Source: Acidimicrobiales bacterium
Lineage (GTDB): Bacteria > Actinomycetota > Acidimicrobiia > Acidimicrobiales > Iamiaceae
Direction: 5' to 3'
Assembly: GCA_030448105.1 (NCBI GenBank)
Contig: JAUJNP010000003.1
Coordinates: 1 to 64,000, forward strand
DNA: 64,000 nucleotides
Shown here: positions 36,807-46,388 of the stretch, in pieces
Layout of the letters: each line of letters opens with the position of its first letter
Numbering within the stretch: the first letter of the stretch is position 1
Notes under the pieces: generated by a model
Told to the model about the DNA's origin: nothing
Database searches by the model: none
What the model saw: only the letters and a program-made list of their open reading frames with translations
Translations under genes and position numbers: made by a program

Positions 36807-37337
36807 GTGCCCGCGAGGGTCCGTCCGTCGCGGCCGGAGGATGGTGCGGAGCTCCGGCAGATCGAGCGCCTCGCGGGCCAGCGGTTCCGCGAGGTCGGGC
36901 TGGCCGAGGTGGCCGACGACGAGCCGCCCTCGCTGGAGGTACTGGCCGAGTACGCCCGCGCCGGCCGGGGCTGGGTGGCCGTCGACGAGAACGACGAGCC
37001 CGTCGGCTACGTGGTGGTCGACGTGGTCGACGACCAAGCCCACATCGAGCAGGTCAGCGTGCACCCCGACCACCAGGGCGCGGGCGTGGGCCGGACGTTG
37101 ATCGAGCGGGTCGCGGCGTGGGGCGCCGAGACCGGACGAGCAGCGCTCACCCTGACCACCTTCGCCGACGTGGCATGGAACGGCCCGCTCTACGAGCACC
37201 TCGGGTTCAGCGTCGTCACCGAGGAGGAGATCGGCCCCGAGCTGCGAGCCGTCCGGGAGGTGGAGGCGGCCCACGGCCTCGATCCGGCGCGGCGGGTGTG
37301 CATGCGCCTCGATCTCCCGGGCCCGGCCCCTCGGTGA
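36807..37337 (+). CDS. GNAT family N-acetyltransferase
   Basis: Acetyltransferase of 176 aa. The fold is easy to follow: VRPSRPEDGAELRQIERLA, VGYVVVDVVDDQAHIEQVSV, the acetyl-CoA loop HPDHQGAGVGRTLIERV and WNGPLYEHLGFSVV. GTG 36807 is chosen because ggagg lies 8 bases upstream; ATG 36774 would extend into the nucleosidase relic. The substrate is unknown. Confidence 0.87.
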   Translation: MPARVRPSRPEDGAELRQIERLAGQRFREVGLAEVADDEPPSLEVLAEYARAGRGWVAVDENDEPVGYVVVDVVDDQAHIEQVSVHPDHQGAGVGRTLIERVAAWGAETGRAALTLTTFADVAWNGPLYEHLGFSVVTEEEIGPELRAVREVEAAHGLDPARRVCMRLDLPGPAPR

Positions 37338-37361
37338 TGACCGCGGGTAAGGTCTGCCGCC

Positions 37362-37679
37362 GTGCGATGCCCCGTGTGCGAGGACGAGCAGCTCGCCATC
37401 TCCTCCCGGGACGGCGTCGAGATCGACTACTGCCCCCAGTGCCGGGGCGTCTGGCTCGACCGGGGTGAGCTCGACAAGATCATCGACCGGGTCGGCCAGG
37501 CCGGGGCGACGGTGGCCCCTCCGGTCCGGGAGGACCGGGGCGACCGCTACGGCGACGACGACCGGTTCCGGGACCGGCCCTATGACGACCGCTACCGCGA
37601 CGACCGCCGCCCCGATCCTCGCTACGACAAGCGCCGCAAGCGGCGCTCGTTCCTCGAGGACATGTTCGACTTCGACTGA
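37362..37679 (+). CDS. Zinc-ribbon (zf-TFIIB) protein
   Basis: Protein of 105 aa. The N-terminal zinc ribbon has MRCPVCEDEQL and YCPQCRGVWLDRGELDKII, the zf-TFIIB pattern with four Cys. The tail (about residues 55-105) is an Asp/Arg/Tyr-rich disordered stretch ending in a basic patch and the acidic SFLEDMFDFD. The family's role is not well defined. It begins with GTG 24 bases after the GNAT stop. Confidence 0.85.
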   Translation: MRCPVCEDEQLAISSRDGVEIDYCPQCRGVWLDRGELDKIIDRVGQAGATVAPPVREDRGDRYGDDDRFRDRPYDDRYRDDRRPDPRYDKRRKRRSFLEDMFDFD

Positions 37680-37686
37680 CCGGGCC

Positions 37687-38238
37687 TCATCCGAGGGCCT
37701 CGAGCGAGGCGCGGAGGGCGCCGAGCTCACCCACCACCTCGTCGAGCTCGGCGCCGAGCTCGTCGCGTCCCTCCCCGGCGGTCAGGGCCACCTCCGCCGC
37801 TCGGGCCACGGCGGCGCCGAGGCGGGCGTCGAGGAGCTGGAGGCGTCGATCGGTGTCCTCGAGGGCGTTCAGGACACGTTGGACCGACGCGAACCTTGTC
37901 GACAGCGCCTCCACCAGCGCCGGGTCGGCCGACGGGTCCCGCTTCGCCCGCTTGTAGTCGTCGGTGACCCGCTCCACGTCCAGGGAGCCGGCGATCCCGC
38001 TCGCCTCCGCCGCTCGCACGGCGGTGTCCCACACCGCCAGCACGCCCTCGTCCACCCGATCACCCAGCTCGCCCAGCCGCGCCTGCACCGGGCCGGGGCG
38101 GAGGCCGGCGAGGATCTCCTGCCACCGGCGGCGGGCCTCCAGCGCGTCGGCCACGGCCCGGCCCCAGCGGGGCGGCAGCGCCGCGGGGTCGATCTGGGCG
38201 AGAGGGTCCGGCGGCGCCTTCGGTCTGCGACGCAGCAT
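37687..38238 (-). CDS. Conserved-looking helical protein of unknown function
   Basis: Protein of 183 aa without signal peptide or membrane segments. It is mostly helical with coiled-coil-like stretches (about residues 25-70 and 95-180). Distinct patches are LPPRWGRAVADALEARRRWQ and VERVTDDYKRAKRDPS. I do not recognise a family. It ends 8 bases from the convergent zinc-ribbon gene and follows the sulfatase gene on the same strand with a 42-base gap. Confidence 0.7.
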   Translation of the reverse strand: MLRRRPKAPPDPLAQIDPAALPPRWGRAVADALEARRRWQEILAGLRPGPVQARLGELGDRVDEGVLAVWDTAVRAAEASGIAGSLDVERVTDDYKRAKRDPSADPALVEALSTRFASVQRVLNALEDTDRRLQLLDARLGAAVARAAEVALTAGEGRDELGAELDEVVGELGALRASLEALG

Positions 38239-38280
38239 CGGCCGGCGACCCTACAGGCCGTGCGGCCCAGTCGATCAGCG

Positions 38281-39660
38281 TCAGCCCCGGTCGGCGAGGT
38301 CGTACTCCGACGCGTAGTAGGGGTGCGAGGGGTCGTAGGTCGTGAGCGGTGACGGGTGCTCGACGCGACCGATCGGCCTGACGTCGCGGCCGCGGATGCC
38401 CAGCCGGGCATCGCCCAGCGAGCGCCGGGCGTCCTCTGCCATCGACTCGAGCCGCGCGACGACATCGGGCTGCTCGGCCAGGACGTCGTCGGTCTCGCCG
38501 AGATCGGCGCCGAGGTCGTAGAGCTCGCGGCACTCGGCGCCCCCGCGGGCCAGGTGCAGCTTCCAGCGCCCCGACCGCACCGCCTCGAGGTCGTTCATCC
38601 GGTAGTAGAGGAAGGCCTCGTGGGGCGAGGAGGCGTCCTCGTCGAACAGCAGCGCGCCGATGTCGCGGCCGTCGATGGTGCGGTCACCGGGCAGCTCGAC
38701 GCCGGCCAGCGCGGCGAACGTCGGGAGCAGGTCCATCGCCGTGGCCACCTCGCTCGTCGCCCGGCCCGCGCCGATGCGGCCCGGCCACCGGGCGATGCAC
38801 GGCACGCGTATGCCGCCCTCCCACGTCGTGCCCTTGGTGCCCCGCAGCGGCGAGTTGCTGCCGCCCGCCCGGGCCAGGGACCCGTTATCGCTCGTGAACA
38901 CGATCAGGGTCTGCTCGTCGAGCCCGAGGGAGGCGACCTCGTGGAGGAGCACCTCGGTCGTCCAGTCGATGGCTTCGACGGCCGCGCCGTAGGGACCGTT
39001 GCGCGTCGATCGGAGGAACCGCTCCTGGGCGTAGATGGGGAGGTGCACGTAGAGGTGGGCGAGGTACAGGAAGAACGGGCGGCCGCGCTCGGCCCGGAGG
39101 AACCGCACCGCCTCGGCCACGTAGCGGCCGGTCAGGGAGGCCTGGTCGGGCTGCTGCTCGAGCACCTCGTCGTCGAGGAGCAGGGGAAGTGGGGGATAGC
39201 CGGGCTGATCACCGTCGGGCGTGGTCCTGGTGCCCACCTGTCGGCCCATGTCATTGCTGTAGGGCAGGCCGAAGTAGTGGTCGAAGCCGTGATCGGTCGG
39301 CAGGAAGGACGGCTGGTCGCCGCAGTGCCACTTGCCGACCATCTGGGTGCGGTAGCCCGCCGCCGAGAGCACCCGGGCCATGCTGACCTCCGTGGGCGGC
39401 AGGCCGACGCCCTGGCTCGGGAAGAGGACGGGCAAGCCCTCGAAGTCGCCGAACCCGATCCTCGGTGGGTAACAGCCGGTCAAGAGCGCGCCCCGCGACG
39501 GGGAGCAGACCGGCGAGGCCATGTAGAAGTCGTCGAAGCGGAGGCCCTCGGCGGCCATGCGGTCGAGCGCCGGCGTGGCGTTCAGGCGCGACCCGTAGCA
39601 GCCGAGGTCCCCGTAGCCCAGGTCATCGCAGTTGACGAGGATGACGTTGGGCTGGTCCAT
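38281..39660 (-). CDS. Sulfatase (arylsulfatase A type)
   Basis: Sulfate-ester hydrolase of 459 aa. The N-terminus NVILVNCDDLGYGDLGCYG supplies the calcium-binding Asp pair. The motif CSPSRGALLTG (Cys about residue 52) is the formylglycine-modification site of type I sulfatases. The later KWHCGD, FTSDNG and GTKGTTWEGGIRVP segments complete the active site. No signal peptide is seen, so it may be cytoplasmic. The activating enzyme is not in the window. Confidence 0.92.
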   Translation of the reverse strand: MDQPNVILVNCDDLGYGDLGCYGSRLNATPALDRMAAEGLRFDDFYMASPVCSPSRGALLTGCYPPRIGFGDFEGLPVLFPSQGVGLPPTEVSMARVLSAAGYRTQMVGKWHCGDQPSFLPTDHGFDHYFGLPYSNDMGRQVGTRTTPDGDQPGYPPLPLLLDDEVLEQQPDQASLTGRYVAEAVRFLRAERGRPFFLYLAHLYVHLPIYAQERFLRSTRNGPYGAAVEAIDWTTEVLLHEVASLGLDEQTLIVFTSDNGSLARAGGSNSPLRGTKGTTWEGGIRVPCIARWPGRIGAGRATSEVATAMDLLPTFAALAGVELPGDRTIDGRDIGALLFDEDASSPHEAFLYYRMNDLEAVRSGRWKLHLARGGAECRELYDLGADLGETDDVLAEQPDVVARLESMAEDARRSLGDARLGIRGRDVRPIGRVEHPSPLTTYDPSHPYYASEYDLADRG

Positions 39661-39711
39661 CAGCCGAAGGTACCAACCCCCTCAGCTGCCCGATCCCGTA
39701 CGTGCGGCCAG

Positions 39712-40494
39712 CTAGGCGCCTTGGCCGATGTTCTGGGCCAGGCCGCCGTCCATGGTGAAGGTCGAGCCGGTGCAGTAGTCCGACTCGCTCGAGGCGAGGA
39801 AGATGGCGAGCCGGGCGATCTCGGCGGGCTCGGCGGCCCGCTTGAACGGGATGCTTCGCACCTGCTCCTCGAGCAGGTCCGGGTCGTCGATGGCGGCCTG
39901 GTTGAACGGGGTGAGCACCATCCCCGGCGCCAGGTTGTTGACGTTGATCTTCATCGGCGCCAGCTCGAGGGCCAGGGTGCGGGTGAGGTTCCGCACGGCG
40001 CCCTTGGAGCAGTCGTAGTCGGCGCCGCCCGCGTTCGGGATGTCCTCGTGGACCGAGGTGACGTTGACGATCTTGCCCTCGCCTCCCCGCTGCTTGCGCT
40101 CCTGGATGAAGCGCCGGCAGCAGAAGAACGGGCCGTACACGTTCGTACGGATGGCCGTGTCCCACACCTCGGTCGACAGCTCGCCCACATCGGTTCCCGA
40201 CGCGTCCACGCCGGCGTTGTTCACCAGGATGTCGACGGTTCCGAGCTCCTCGATGGCGCGGTCGAAGAGCGCAGCCACCTGGCCCTCGTCGCTGATGTCG
40301 ACCTGGACGACGATCGCCCTCCGACCGGCGCCGGTCACGCCTTCCGCGGTCTCGGCTGCCCCATCGGCGTCGTGGAGGAAGGTCACCACCACGTCGGCGC
40401 CCTCCTCCGCGTACGCCAGCGCGGTGGCCTGGCCGATGCCGGAGTCGGATCCGGTGATGAGGGCGACCTTGCCGAGTAGACGTTGGGCGTTCAT
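39712..40494 (-). CDS. Short-chain dehydrogenase/reductase (glucose-1-dehydrogenase-like)
   Basis: NAD(P)-dependent oxidoreductase of 260 aa with the classical SDR pattern: ALITGSDSGIGQATAL, the NNAG motif in DILVNNAGVDASG, catalytic Ser in VNVTSVHEDIP, catalytic YDCSK and PGMVLTPFN. It resembles glucose 1-dehydrogenase-like SDRs but the substrate cannot be fixed. ATG 40494 overlaps the GH15 stop (ATGA), so it is co-translated with a glucan hydrolase, fitting a role in sugar oxidation. Confidence 0.9.
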   Translation of the reverse strand: MNAQRLLGKVALITGSDSGIGQATALAYAEEGADVVVTFLHDADGAAETAEGVTGAGRRAIVVQVDISDEGQVAALFDRAIEELGTVDILVNNAGVDASGTDVGELSTEVWDTAIRTNVYGPFFCCRRFIQERKQRGGEGKIVNVTSVHEDIPNAGGADYDCSKGAVRNLTRTLALELAPMKINVNNLAPGMVLTPFNQAAIDDPDLLEEQVRSIPFKRAAEPAEIARLAIFLASSESDYCTGSTFTMDGGLAQNIGQGA

Positions 40495-42362
40495 GGGTGC
40501 TCCTTGGGGTTCTGGTCGACCGATGGATCGTTGCGCTGGCCGGCCTCGTCGATGCGCCATGCAGCGTTGATGAGCCCGACGTGGGAGAAGGCCTGGGGGA
40601 AGTTCCCGAGGAGGGGGCCGCCGCCGGGGACCGCCTCCTCGGACATGAGCCCGAGGTCGTTGGCGTACGCCGCCGCGCTGGTGAACCAGGCCTCGGCCCG
40701 GTCGAGGTCGCCCGCCAGGGCAAGGCACTCGGCCAGCCAGAACGTGCAGATCAGGAAGCCGCTCTCGTCGGAGGGCCAGCGTCGCACCAGCCCGCCGGTG
40801 CCGAGCTCGCGCTCGATGGCGTCGATGGTGGCACGCATGCGCTCGTCGTCGGCGGGAAGGAAGCCCACCAGGGGCAACACGAGCACGGAGGCGTCGAGGT
40901 CGTCGGAGGCAAAGGCCCCGGTGTAGGCACCCGCCCCGGCGCTCCAGGCCTGCTCCAGCACCGCGGCCCGGATCTCGTCGCGGGCGAGCGCCCAACGGTC
41001 CGGGTCGGCACCGGCGCCGAGGCGGTCGGCCAGGCTGATGGCCCGGTCGAGGGCCACCCAGCAGAGCACCTTGGAGGAGACGTACTGCCGTTGTTCGTCG
41101 CGCGCCTCCCACATCCCGGCGTCAGGTTCGGCCCACCCGGCAGCGGCCCGGTCGGCCAGCACCACGAGCAGCTCCCGGAGCCCTTCGTCGAGCCCCTCGA
41201 TCTCGTCCCGCAACTGGTGGACCGCGTCGAGGACCTCGCCGAACACGTCGAGCTGCACCTGGGTCCACGCCTGGTTCCCGACCCGCACGGGGTGGCTGTC
41301 GTGGTAGCCGCTCAGGTGGTCCAGGGTGTGCTCGTCGAGATCACGCTCGCCCGCCACGCCGTACATGATCTGGAACAGCTCGTCGCCGATCCTGCCGGCG
41401 GCGTTGACGAACCAGTCGAACAAGCGGGCCGGCTCGTGGGGGCACGCTGCGATCCACAAGGACCGTATGGTCAGGCTCAGGTCGCGCAACCAGGCGTAGC
41501 GGTAGTCGAAGTTGAGGTCGCCGCCCATGCGCTCGGGGAGCGAGGTGGTCGCCGCCGCCACGATGGCCCCCGACGGCTGGAAGGTGAGGCCCTGCAACAC
41601 GAGCGCGCTGCGGCGGACCTCGGGGGCGAAGCGACCCTGGTAGCCCGGGTGCAGCTGGGCCCACGACCGCCACGTCTGCCGAGTGTCCTCGACCGTGGGG
41701 CCGGGCTCGGCCTCGCCCGGTGGCGGGCCGCCGAACGACGCCTGGAACCGGGCCTGGAACTCCCTGACCTCGCCCGCGCCGACGACGAAGTGGGCTCGGG
41801 CCGAGCCGTGCTCGCATCGCAGCGGGACCGGGCTCGTCAACGTGAGCTGCGCGGGTCCGCCCCGGGCGACCACCCCGTCCGCTACGGGCCGGAGGAGGGG
41901 TTCGGTCCGCCCGTACTCCATGCGGGGCGCGAAGTCGATCTCCAAGGTGACCGTTCCGCGCACGCCCTCCACCCGTCGGAGCAACGTGTGGGGGGACCGG
42001 AGCCCCAGGTCGTGGCCCCGCGCCCCGGGATCGAGGGCGGCCGCGTCGGTGAGGGCCACCTCGCCCCGGGCCGTGCGGAACACCGTGCGGAGGACGAGGG
42101 ACTCCTCGACGTACTCGCGCTCGACGTCGAACTCTTCCACCGGGCGAACGACCCAGTGGCCCGCCTCGGGGTCGAGCAGGCGGCCGAACACCGAGGGGGA
42201 GTCGAACCGGGGGACGCACCACCAGTCGATCGATCCGCGACGGTCGACCAGCGCGGCGGAGTGGCAGTCGGACAGGAACCCGTAGTCGGCGATCGGGGGC
42301 TGCCGCCGTCGGGGATCGGATCCTCGGCCCCCTCCCCCCGGGCCCGGGCCGCAACCGTTCAC
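40491..42362 (-). CDS. Glycoside hydrolase family 15 protein (glucoamylase/trehalase-like)
   Basis: Enzyme of 623 aa, cytoplasmic (no signal peptide). The N-terminal beta-sandwich starts IADYGFLSDCHSAALVDRRG. The catalytic alpha/alpha barrel has DYRYAWLRDLSLTIRSLW and the general-acid region EPDAGMWEARDEQRQYVSSK. The C-terminal GPLLGNFPQAFSHVGLINAA completes it. This class includes bacterial trehalases and glucoamylases. With otsA/otsB in the window, a role in trehalose turnover is possible but unproven. GTG 42362 is used; the first 20 residues are Gly/Pro/Arg-rich. Confidence 0.9.
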   Translation of the reverse strand: MNGCGPGPGGGGRGSDPRRRQPPIADYGFLSDCHSAALVDRRGSIDWWCVPRFDSPSVFGRLLDPEAGHWVVRPVEEFDVEREYVEESLVLRTVFRTARGEVALTDAAALDPGARGHDLGLRSPHTLLRRVEGVRGTVTLEIDFAPRMEYGRTEPLLRPVADGVVARGGPAQLTLTSPVPLRCEHGSARAHFVVGAGEVREFQARFQASFGGPPPGEAEPGPTVEDTRQTWRSWAQLHPGYQGRFAPEVRRSALVLQGLTFQPSGAIVAAATTSLPERMGGDLNFDYRYAWLRDLSLTIRSLWIAACPHEPARLFDWFVNAAGRIGDELFQIMYGVAGERDLDEHTLDHLSGYHDSHPVRVGNQAWTQVQLDVFGEVLDAVHQLRDEIEGLDEGLRELLVVLADRAAAGWAEPDAGMWEARDEQRQYVSSKVLCWVALDRAISLADRLGAGADPDRWALARDEIRAAVLEQAWSAGAGAYTGAFASDDLDASVLVLPLVGFLPADDERMRATIDAIERELGTGGLVRRWPSDESGFLICTFWLAECLALAGDLDRAEAWFTSAAAYANDLGLMSEEAVPGGGPLLGNFPQAFSHVGLINAAWRIDEAGQRNDPSVDQNPKEHP

Positions 42363-42501
42363 TGACGTACCTCCCGGGCGATGATGACCGCGATCTCGGC
42401 CGCGGGGTCCGGCCGACGAGGCGATGCCCGTCCTTGTGTAGCCCCCTGTCGCGGGAAGGGACGGCGCGGCGGGAGATCGTTAGAAAGTCGTTCGAAACGG
42501 G

Positions 42502-43662
42502 TCAGGTCCCCTTGTAGTTGAGGACCTGGCGCAGGGTGTGGCGGACCTCGACGAGGTCGGCCTGGTCGGCCATGACCTGGTCGATGTCCTTGTAGGCCGA
42601 AGGGATCTCGTCCACCAGCGCGTGGGCGTGCCGGTCGAGCCACACCTTGCCCTGCATCTGCTGCGCGAGGTCCGCCTTGGTGAAGAGCCTCTTGGCCTGG
42701 GTGCGGCTGTGCCGGCGTCCGGCGCCGTGGCTGCACGACCTCCAGCTCGCCTCGTTGCCCCTGCCGGCCACGATGTAGCTGCGGGTGCCCATCGAGCCGG
42801 GGATGACGCCGACATCGCCCACGTCCGCCCTGATGGCGCCCTTGCGGGTGATCCACACCTCGCGGCCGAGGTGGACCTCGCGCTGGGTGAAGTTGTGGTG
42901 GCAGTTGATGCGCTGCGCCTCCCGGCCGTGGCCGATGAACGCGAACACCTCGCGCATGGCGTTGTCCATCATCTGGTCGCGGTTGGCGCGGGCGTAGTCC
43001 TGCGCCCACAGCATGTCGGTGATGTACGCCTGGAACTCAGGGGTGCCCTCCATGAAGTACGCCAGGTCCGGGTCCTCCAGCCGGAGCTGGAGGTCCTTGG
43101 CCAGGCGGCGCGCCTTGGCGATGTGCATCTGGGCGAGCTGATTGCCGATGCCGCGGCTGCCCGAGTGCAGCACCACCCACACCCGGCCCCGCTCGTCGAT
43201 GCACAGCTCGAAGAAGTGGTTGCCCGAGCCGAGCGTGCCGAACTGCTTGGTCACCTTGGCCGCCTGCTTTCCGGCGAGCTCGGTCGCCGGCTTGTGCTGG
43301 GCCAGCCACCCGCTCGCCCGCCGGGTCGCCACCTCGTGACCCTGGCCGACACCGGCGGGGACGGCCTGGGCGATGCGGCCGAGCAGCGGCTCGAGCGTGT
43401 CGGGCAGCTGGTCCTCGGCGACGTCGAGCTCGGCGGCGATCATCCCGCAGCCGATGTCGACGCCGACCGCGGCGGGGATCACGGCGCCCGTGGTCGGGAT
43501 CACCGAGCCGACGGTCGCGCCGATGCCGACGTGGGCGTCGGGCATGAGGGCGACGTGGCCCTCGACGATCGGGAGCCGGGCCGTCTTCTCCGCCTGGCGG
43601 ATGGTCCCGGCGTCGATGTCGCTTCCCCAGGAGATCAGCTTGTCGCTCACGTGGGTGGGCAT
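42502..43662 (-). CDS. rtcB: RNA-splicing ligase RtcB
   Basis: GTP- and manganese-dependent RNA ligase of 386 aa joining 3'-phosphate or 2',3'-cyclic phosphate ends to 5'-OH ends. Signature segments are PDAHVGIGATVGSV, VGVDIGCGMIAAE with the metal-binding Asp and Cys, TLGSGNHFFEL, the INCHHNFTQ segment and CSHGAGRRHSR with the guanylylated His. It is RNA repair in bacteria. No RtcA, RtcR or archease gene is adjacent. Confidence 0.94.
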   Translation of the reverse strand: MPTHVSDKLISWGSDIDAGTIRQAEKTARLPIVEGHVALMPDAHVGIGATVGSVIPTTGAVIPAAVGVDIGCGMIAAELDVAEDQLPDTLEPLLGRIAQAVPAGVGQGHEVATRRASGWLAQHKPATELAGKQAAKVTKQFGTLGSGNHFFELCIDERGRVWVVLHSGSRGIGNQLAQMHIAKARRLAKDLQLRLEDPDLAYFMEGTPEFQAYITDMLWAQDYARANRDQMMDNAMREVFAFIGHGREAQRINCHHNFTQREVHLGREVWITRKGAIRADVGDVGVIPGSMGTRSYIVAGRGNEASWRSCSHGAGRRHSRTQAKRLFTKADLAQQMQGKVWLDRHAHALVDEIPSAYKDIDQVMADQADLVEVRHTLRQVLNYKGT

Positions 43663-43702
43663 GTCACCCCCTCTCCTCCGGTTGTCGGTGCGGCCACCGC
43701 GC

Positions 43703-43789
43703 CTACCCGCGGCCGACGGCTCGCTCGAGCTCGGCCTTGTTCATCTTCGAGCGGCCCTCCATGCCCTTCTGGCGCGCTTCGTTGTAGGG
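43703..43789 (-). pseudogene. Relic of a Rho-N-like / SAP-type short protein
   Basis: About 28 codons read YNEARQKGMEGRSKMNKAEL followed by ERAVGRG and a stop. This is the characteristic C-terminal block of small actinobacterial proteins with a Rho-termination-factor-N-like helix-extended-loop-helix. No in-frame start lies within a plausible distance, so the front part is missing. Confidence 0.45.
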
Positions 43790-43902
43790 ACATACCCCCG
43801 CCCTGCCGATTCACAACCCGTGGCGGGGCCGCTCGAGGGTTGGGGTCGACTGCCGCCTGGCCAGCGGCGACACTGAGGGCCCAGCTGAAACGGGGGTGCG
43901 AG

Positions 43903-45615
43903 ATGTCGTTCGATCTGGTCGTCAGGGGAGGCACTGTCGTCGACGGGAGCGGCGCCCCGGCCCGCACCGCCGATGTCGCGATCTCCGGCGGACGCATCGC
44001 CGAGGTCGGGACCGTCGACGGCACCGGCCGGCGGGAGATCCGGGTCGACGGGGCGATCGTGGCCCCCGGCTTCGTCGACATCCACACCCACTACGACGGC
44101 CAGGCCACGTGGGACGAGCGACTCCAACCGTCGTCCAGCCACGGGGTGACCACCGTGGTCGCCGGCAACTGCGGGGTGGGGTTCGCGCCGGTGCGCGAGG
44201 GCGACCACGAGATGCTGGTGGAGCTGATGGAAGGCGTCGAGGACCTGCCGGGAGTCGTCCTCGAGGAGGGCCTCTCGTGGGAGTGGGAGTCCATCGGCGA
44301 CTACCTCGACGCCCTCAACCGCCGTCGATACGACATCGACTTCGCCGCCCAGGTCTGCCACGCCCCGGTACGCGTCTACGTGATGGGCCAGCGAGGCGCC
44401 GACCGGGAGGCGGCGACGGTCGAGGAGATCACGGCGATGGGCCGCATCGCAGCGGAAGGCATCCGGGCCGGCGCACTCGGCTTCACCACGTCGCGCACCC
44501 TCAACCACCGGACGAGCAGGGGCCAGCCCACGCCGACCCTCACCGCGGAGCGCGACGAGCTCGTCGGCATCGCCCGGGAGATCGGGAAGGCCGGCCGTGG
44601 GGTGCTGCAGGTCGTGTCGGACTTCCGCGACGAAGCGGTCGAGTCCGAGACGCTGCTCGAGATGATGCGCGCCTCGGGCCGGCCGCTGTCGATCTCCCTC
44701 GTCCAGACCGCCCCCGGTCCGGGCTACCGGTCGAAGCTCGACCTGCTCGACGCCGCTCAGGCCGAGGGTCTCGCCATGCGAGCCCAGGTCGCCGCCCGCG
44801 CCGTCGGCGTGCTGCTCGGTCTGCAGGGGTCGATCAACCCGTTGTCGCCGGCGCCGACGTTCCAGGCCGTGGCCGGGCTGCCCCTCGCCGAGCAGGCACG
44901 GGCGCTCTCCCGACCCGAGCATCGGGAGCAACTGGTGGCCGAGGTGCAGGCCACCAAGCAGGTGTTCCCGATGGATCGCATCTTCGAGCTCGGCGATCCG
45001 CCGGAGTACGAGCCGGCGCCGGAGGACAGCGTCGCCGCTCGTGCCGAACGGATGGGCGTCAGCGCCGCCCACCTCTACGTCGACCTCCTCCTCGGCTACG
45101 AGGGCCGGGCACTGCTCTACATGCCGTTCCTCAACTACTTCGACGGGAGCCTCGACGCCGCCGCCGAGATGCTGGCCCATCCCCGCACGGTCCCGGGGCT
45201 CAGCGACGGTGGCGCCCACGTGGGCACCATCTGCGATGCCAGCTTCCCCACGTCGCTGCTCACCCACTGGGGCCGCGATCGCACCCGAGGGGAGAGCTTC
45301 GAGCTGCCGTTCCTGGTGGCGCGCCAGTCCCGGGCGACCGCCGAAGCCGTCGGCCTGCTCGATCGGGGGCTGCTCGCGCCCGGGTACAAGGCCGACCTCA
45401 ACGTGATCGACTTCGACAACCTGGCCCTGCACCCGCCGGTGATGGTGCGCGACCTACCGGCCGGCGGGAAGCGCCTCGTCCAGGGCGCTCGCGGCTACCT
45501 CCACACGGTGGTGGCGGGGGTCGAGACCTATGCCGACGGCGAGCCCACCGGTGCCCTTCCCGGCCGCCTGGTCCGCGGACCGCGGGCCGACTCCGGTCGA
45601 GCGGGAGCACCGTGA
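43903..45615 (+). CDS. N-acyl-D-amino-acid deacylase / amidohydrolase family protein
   Basis: Metal-dependent hydrolase of 570 aa. It begins [18 protein letters not shown], has the metal ligands in [13 protein letters not shown] (about residue 63), the Cys of [10 protein letters not shown] that marks D-aminoacylases, [15 protein letters not shown], and [13 protein letters not shown] (about residue 430). The C-terminal beta-sandwich has [16 protein letters not shown]. It would cleave N-acyl-D-amino acids or related amides. The ATG has no strong ribosome site. The epimerase-like gene follows after 34 bases. Confidence 0.9.
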   Translation: MSFDLVVRGGTVVDGSGAPARTADVAISGGRIAEVGTVDGTGRREIRVDGAIVAPGFVDIHTHYDGQATWDERLQPSSSHGVTTVVAGNCGVGFAPVREGDHEMLVELMEGVEDLPGVVLEEGLSWEWESIGDYLDALNRRRYDIDFAAQVCHAPVRVYVMGQRGADREAATVEEITAMGRIAAEGIRAGALGFTTSRTLNHRTSRGQPTPTLTAERDELVGIAREIGKAGRGVLQVVSDFRDEAVESETLLEMMRASGRPLSISLVQTAPGPGYRSKLDLLDAAQAEGLAMRAQVAARAVGVLLGLQGSINPLSPAPTFQAVAGLPLAEQARALSRPEHREQLVAEVQATKQVFPMDRIFELGDPPEYEPAPEDSVAARAERMGVSAAHLYVDLLLGYEGRALLYMPFLNYFDGSLDAAAEMLAHPRTVPGLSDGGAHVGTICDASFPTSLLTHWGRDRTRGESFELPFLVARQSRATAEAVGLLDRGLLAPGYKADLNVIDFDNLALHPPVMVRDLPAGGKRLVQGARGYLHTVVAGVETYADGEPTGALPGRLVRGPRADSGRAGAP

Positions 45616-45649
45616 CCAGTGGGCCGAGCGGGGCCTGAGGGGATTGGCG

Positions 45650-46369
45650 GTGGCGGTGCTGGTCACGGGGTCCTCGGGCCGCATCGGATCCGACGTCGTC
45701 GACCTGGCCGACCCCTCGCAGTTGTCGATCCGTCAGGGCGACCTGGTGGACCGCCGCCCGATGCTCGCCCAGCCGTTCGTGCACCTCGACGTGACTGATC
45801 CGGCGTCGTGCCGAGCCGCCTGCGCCGGCGTCGAGGCGGTGCTCCACCTGGCCGCTGACCCTTCGCCCGCCGCCGACTTCCGGACCACCGTGATGCCCCT
45901 CAACATGGGTGGCACCTACAACATGGTCGAGGCGGCGGTCGATGCCGGTGTCTCCCGCTTCGTGTTCGCCAGCAGCGTGCAGGCGGTGGAGGGCTACCCG
46001 CCCGACCACCAGGTCCGCGAGGAGGACCCACCCCGGCCGGCCAACGACTACGGCGTGGGCAAGGCGTTCGGGGAGGCGCTCTGCGCTGCCGCCGCGGTGG
46101 CGCACGCGGACACCACCTTCGTGTCGGTGCGGATCGGCAACTACACCCAACAGCGGCCGGGATCCGAGGCGGCTTGGCGGGATCGCACTTCATGGCTGAG
46201 CCCGGCCGACGGCGTTCAGCTGCTGATGCTCGCCCTCACCGCACCACTCGGGGGCCATGCCGTCGTCCATGGCGTGTCGAACAACGCCACCAAGCGGCTG
46301 TCGATCGAGAGGACGCGACGCCTGGTGGGCTTCGCGCCCACCGACGACGCCTTCGCCTCTCGTCCGTGA
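45650..46369 (+). CDS. NAD-dependent epimerase/dehydratase family protein
   Basis: Extended SDR of 239 aa. The Rossmann motif VLVTGSSGRIGSDVV begins at residue 3; HLAADPSPAADF and the catalytic YGVGKAFGEAL near residue 135 follow. The C-terminal substrate domain is short compared with typical 300-aa members. GTG 45650 is preceded by gagggga 8 bases upstream. It may be co-transcribed with the deacylase. The substrate is unknown. Confidence 0.87.
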   Translation: MAVLVTGSSGRIGSDVVDLADPSQLSIRQGDLVDRRPMLAQPFVHLDVTDPASCRAACAGVEAVLHLAADPSPAADFRTTVMPLNMGGTYNMVEAAVDAGVSRFVFASSVQAVEGYPPDHQVREEDPPRPANDYGVGKAFGEALCAAAAVAHADTTFVSVRIGNYTQQRPGSEAAWRDRTSWLSPADGVQLLMLALTAPLGGHAVVHGVSNNATKRLSIERTRRLVGFAPTDDAFASRP

Positions 46370-46388
46370 CGAGGCGGGTCGCCTCCCG

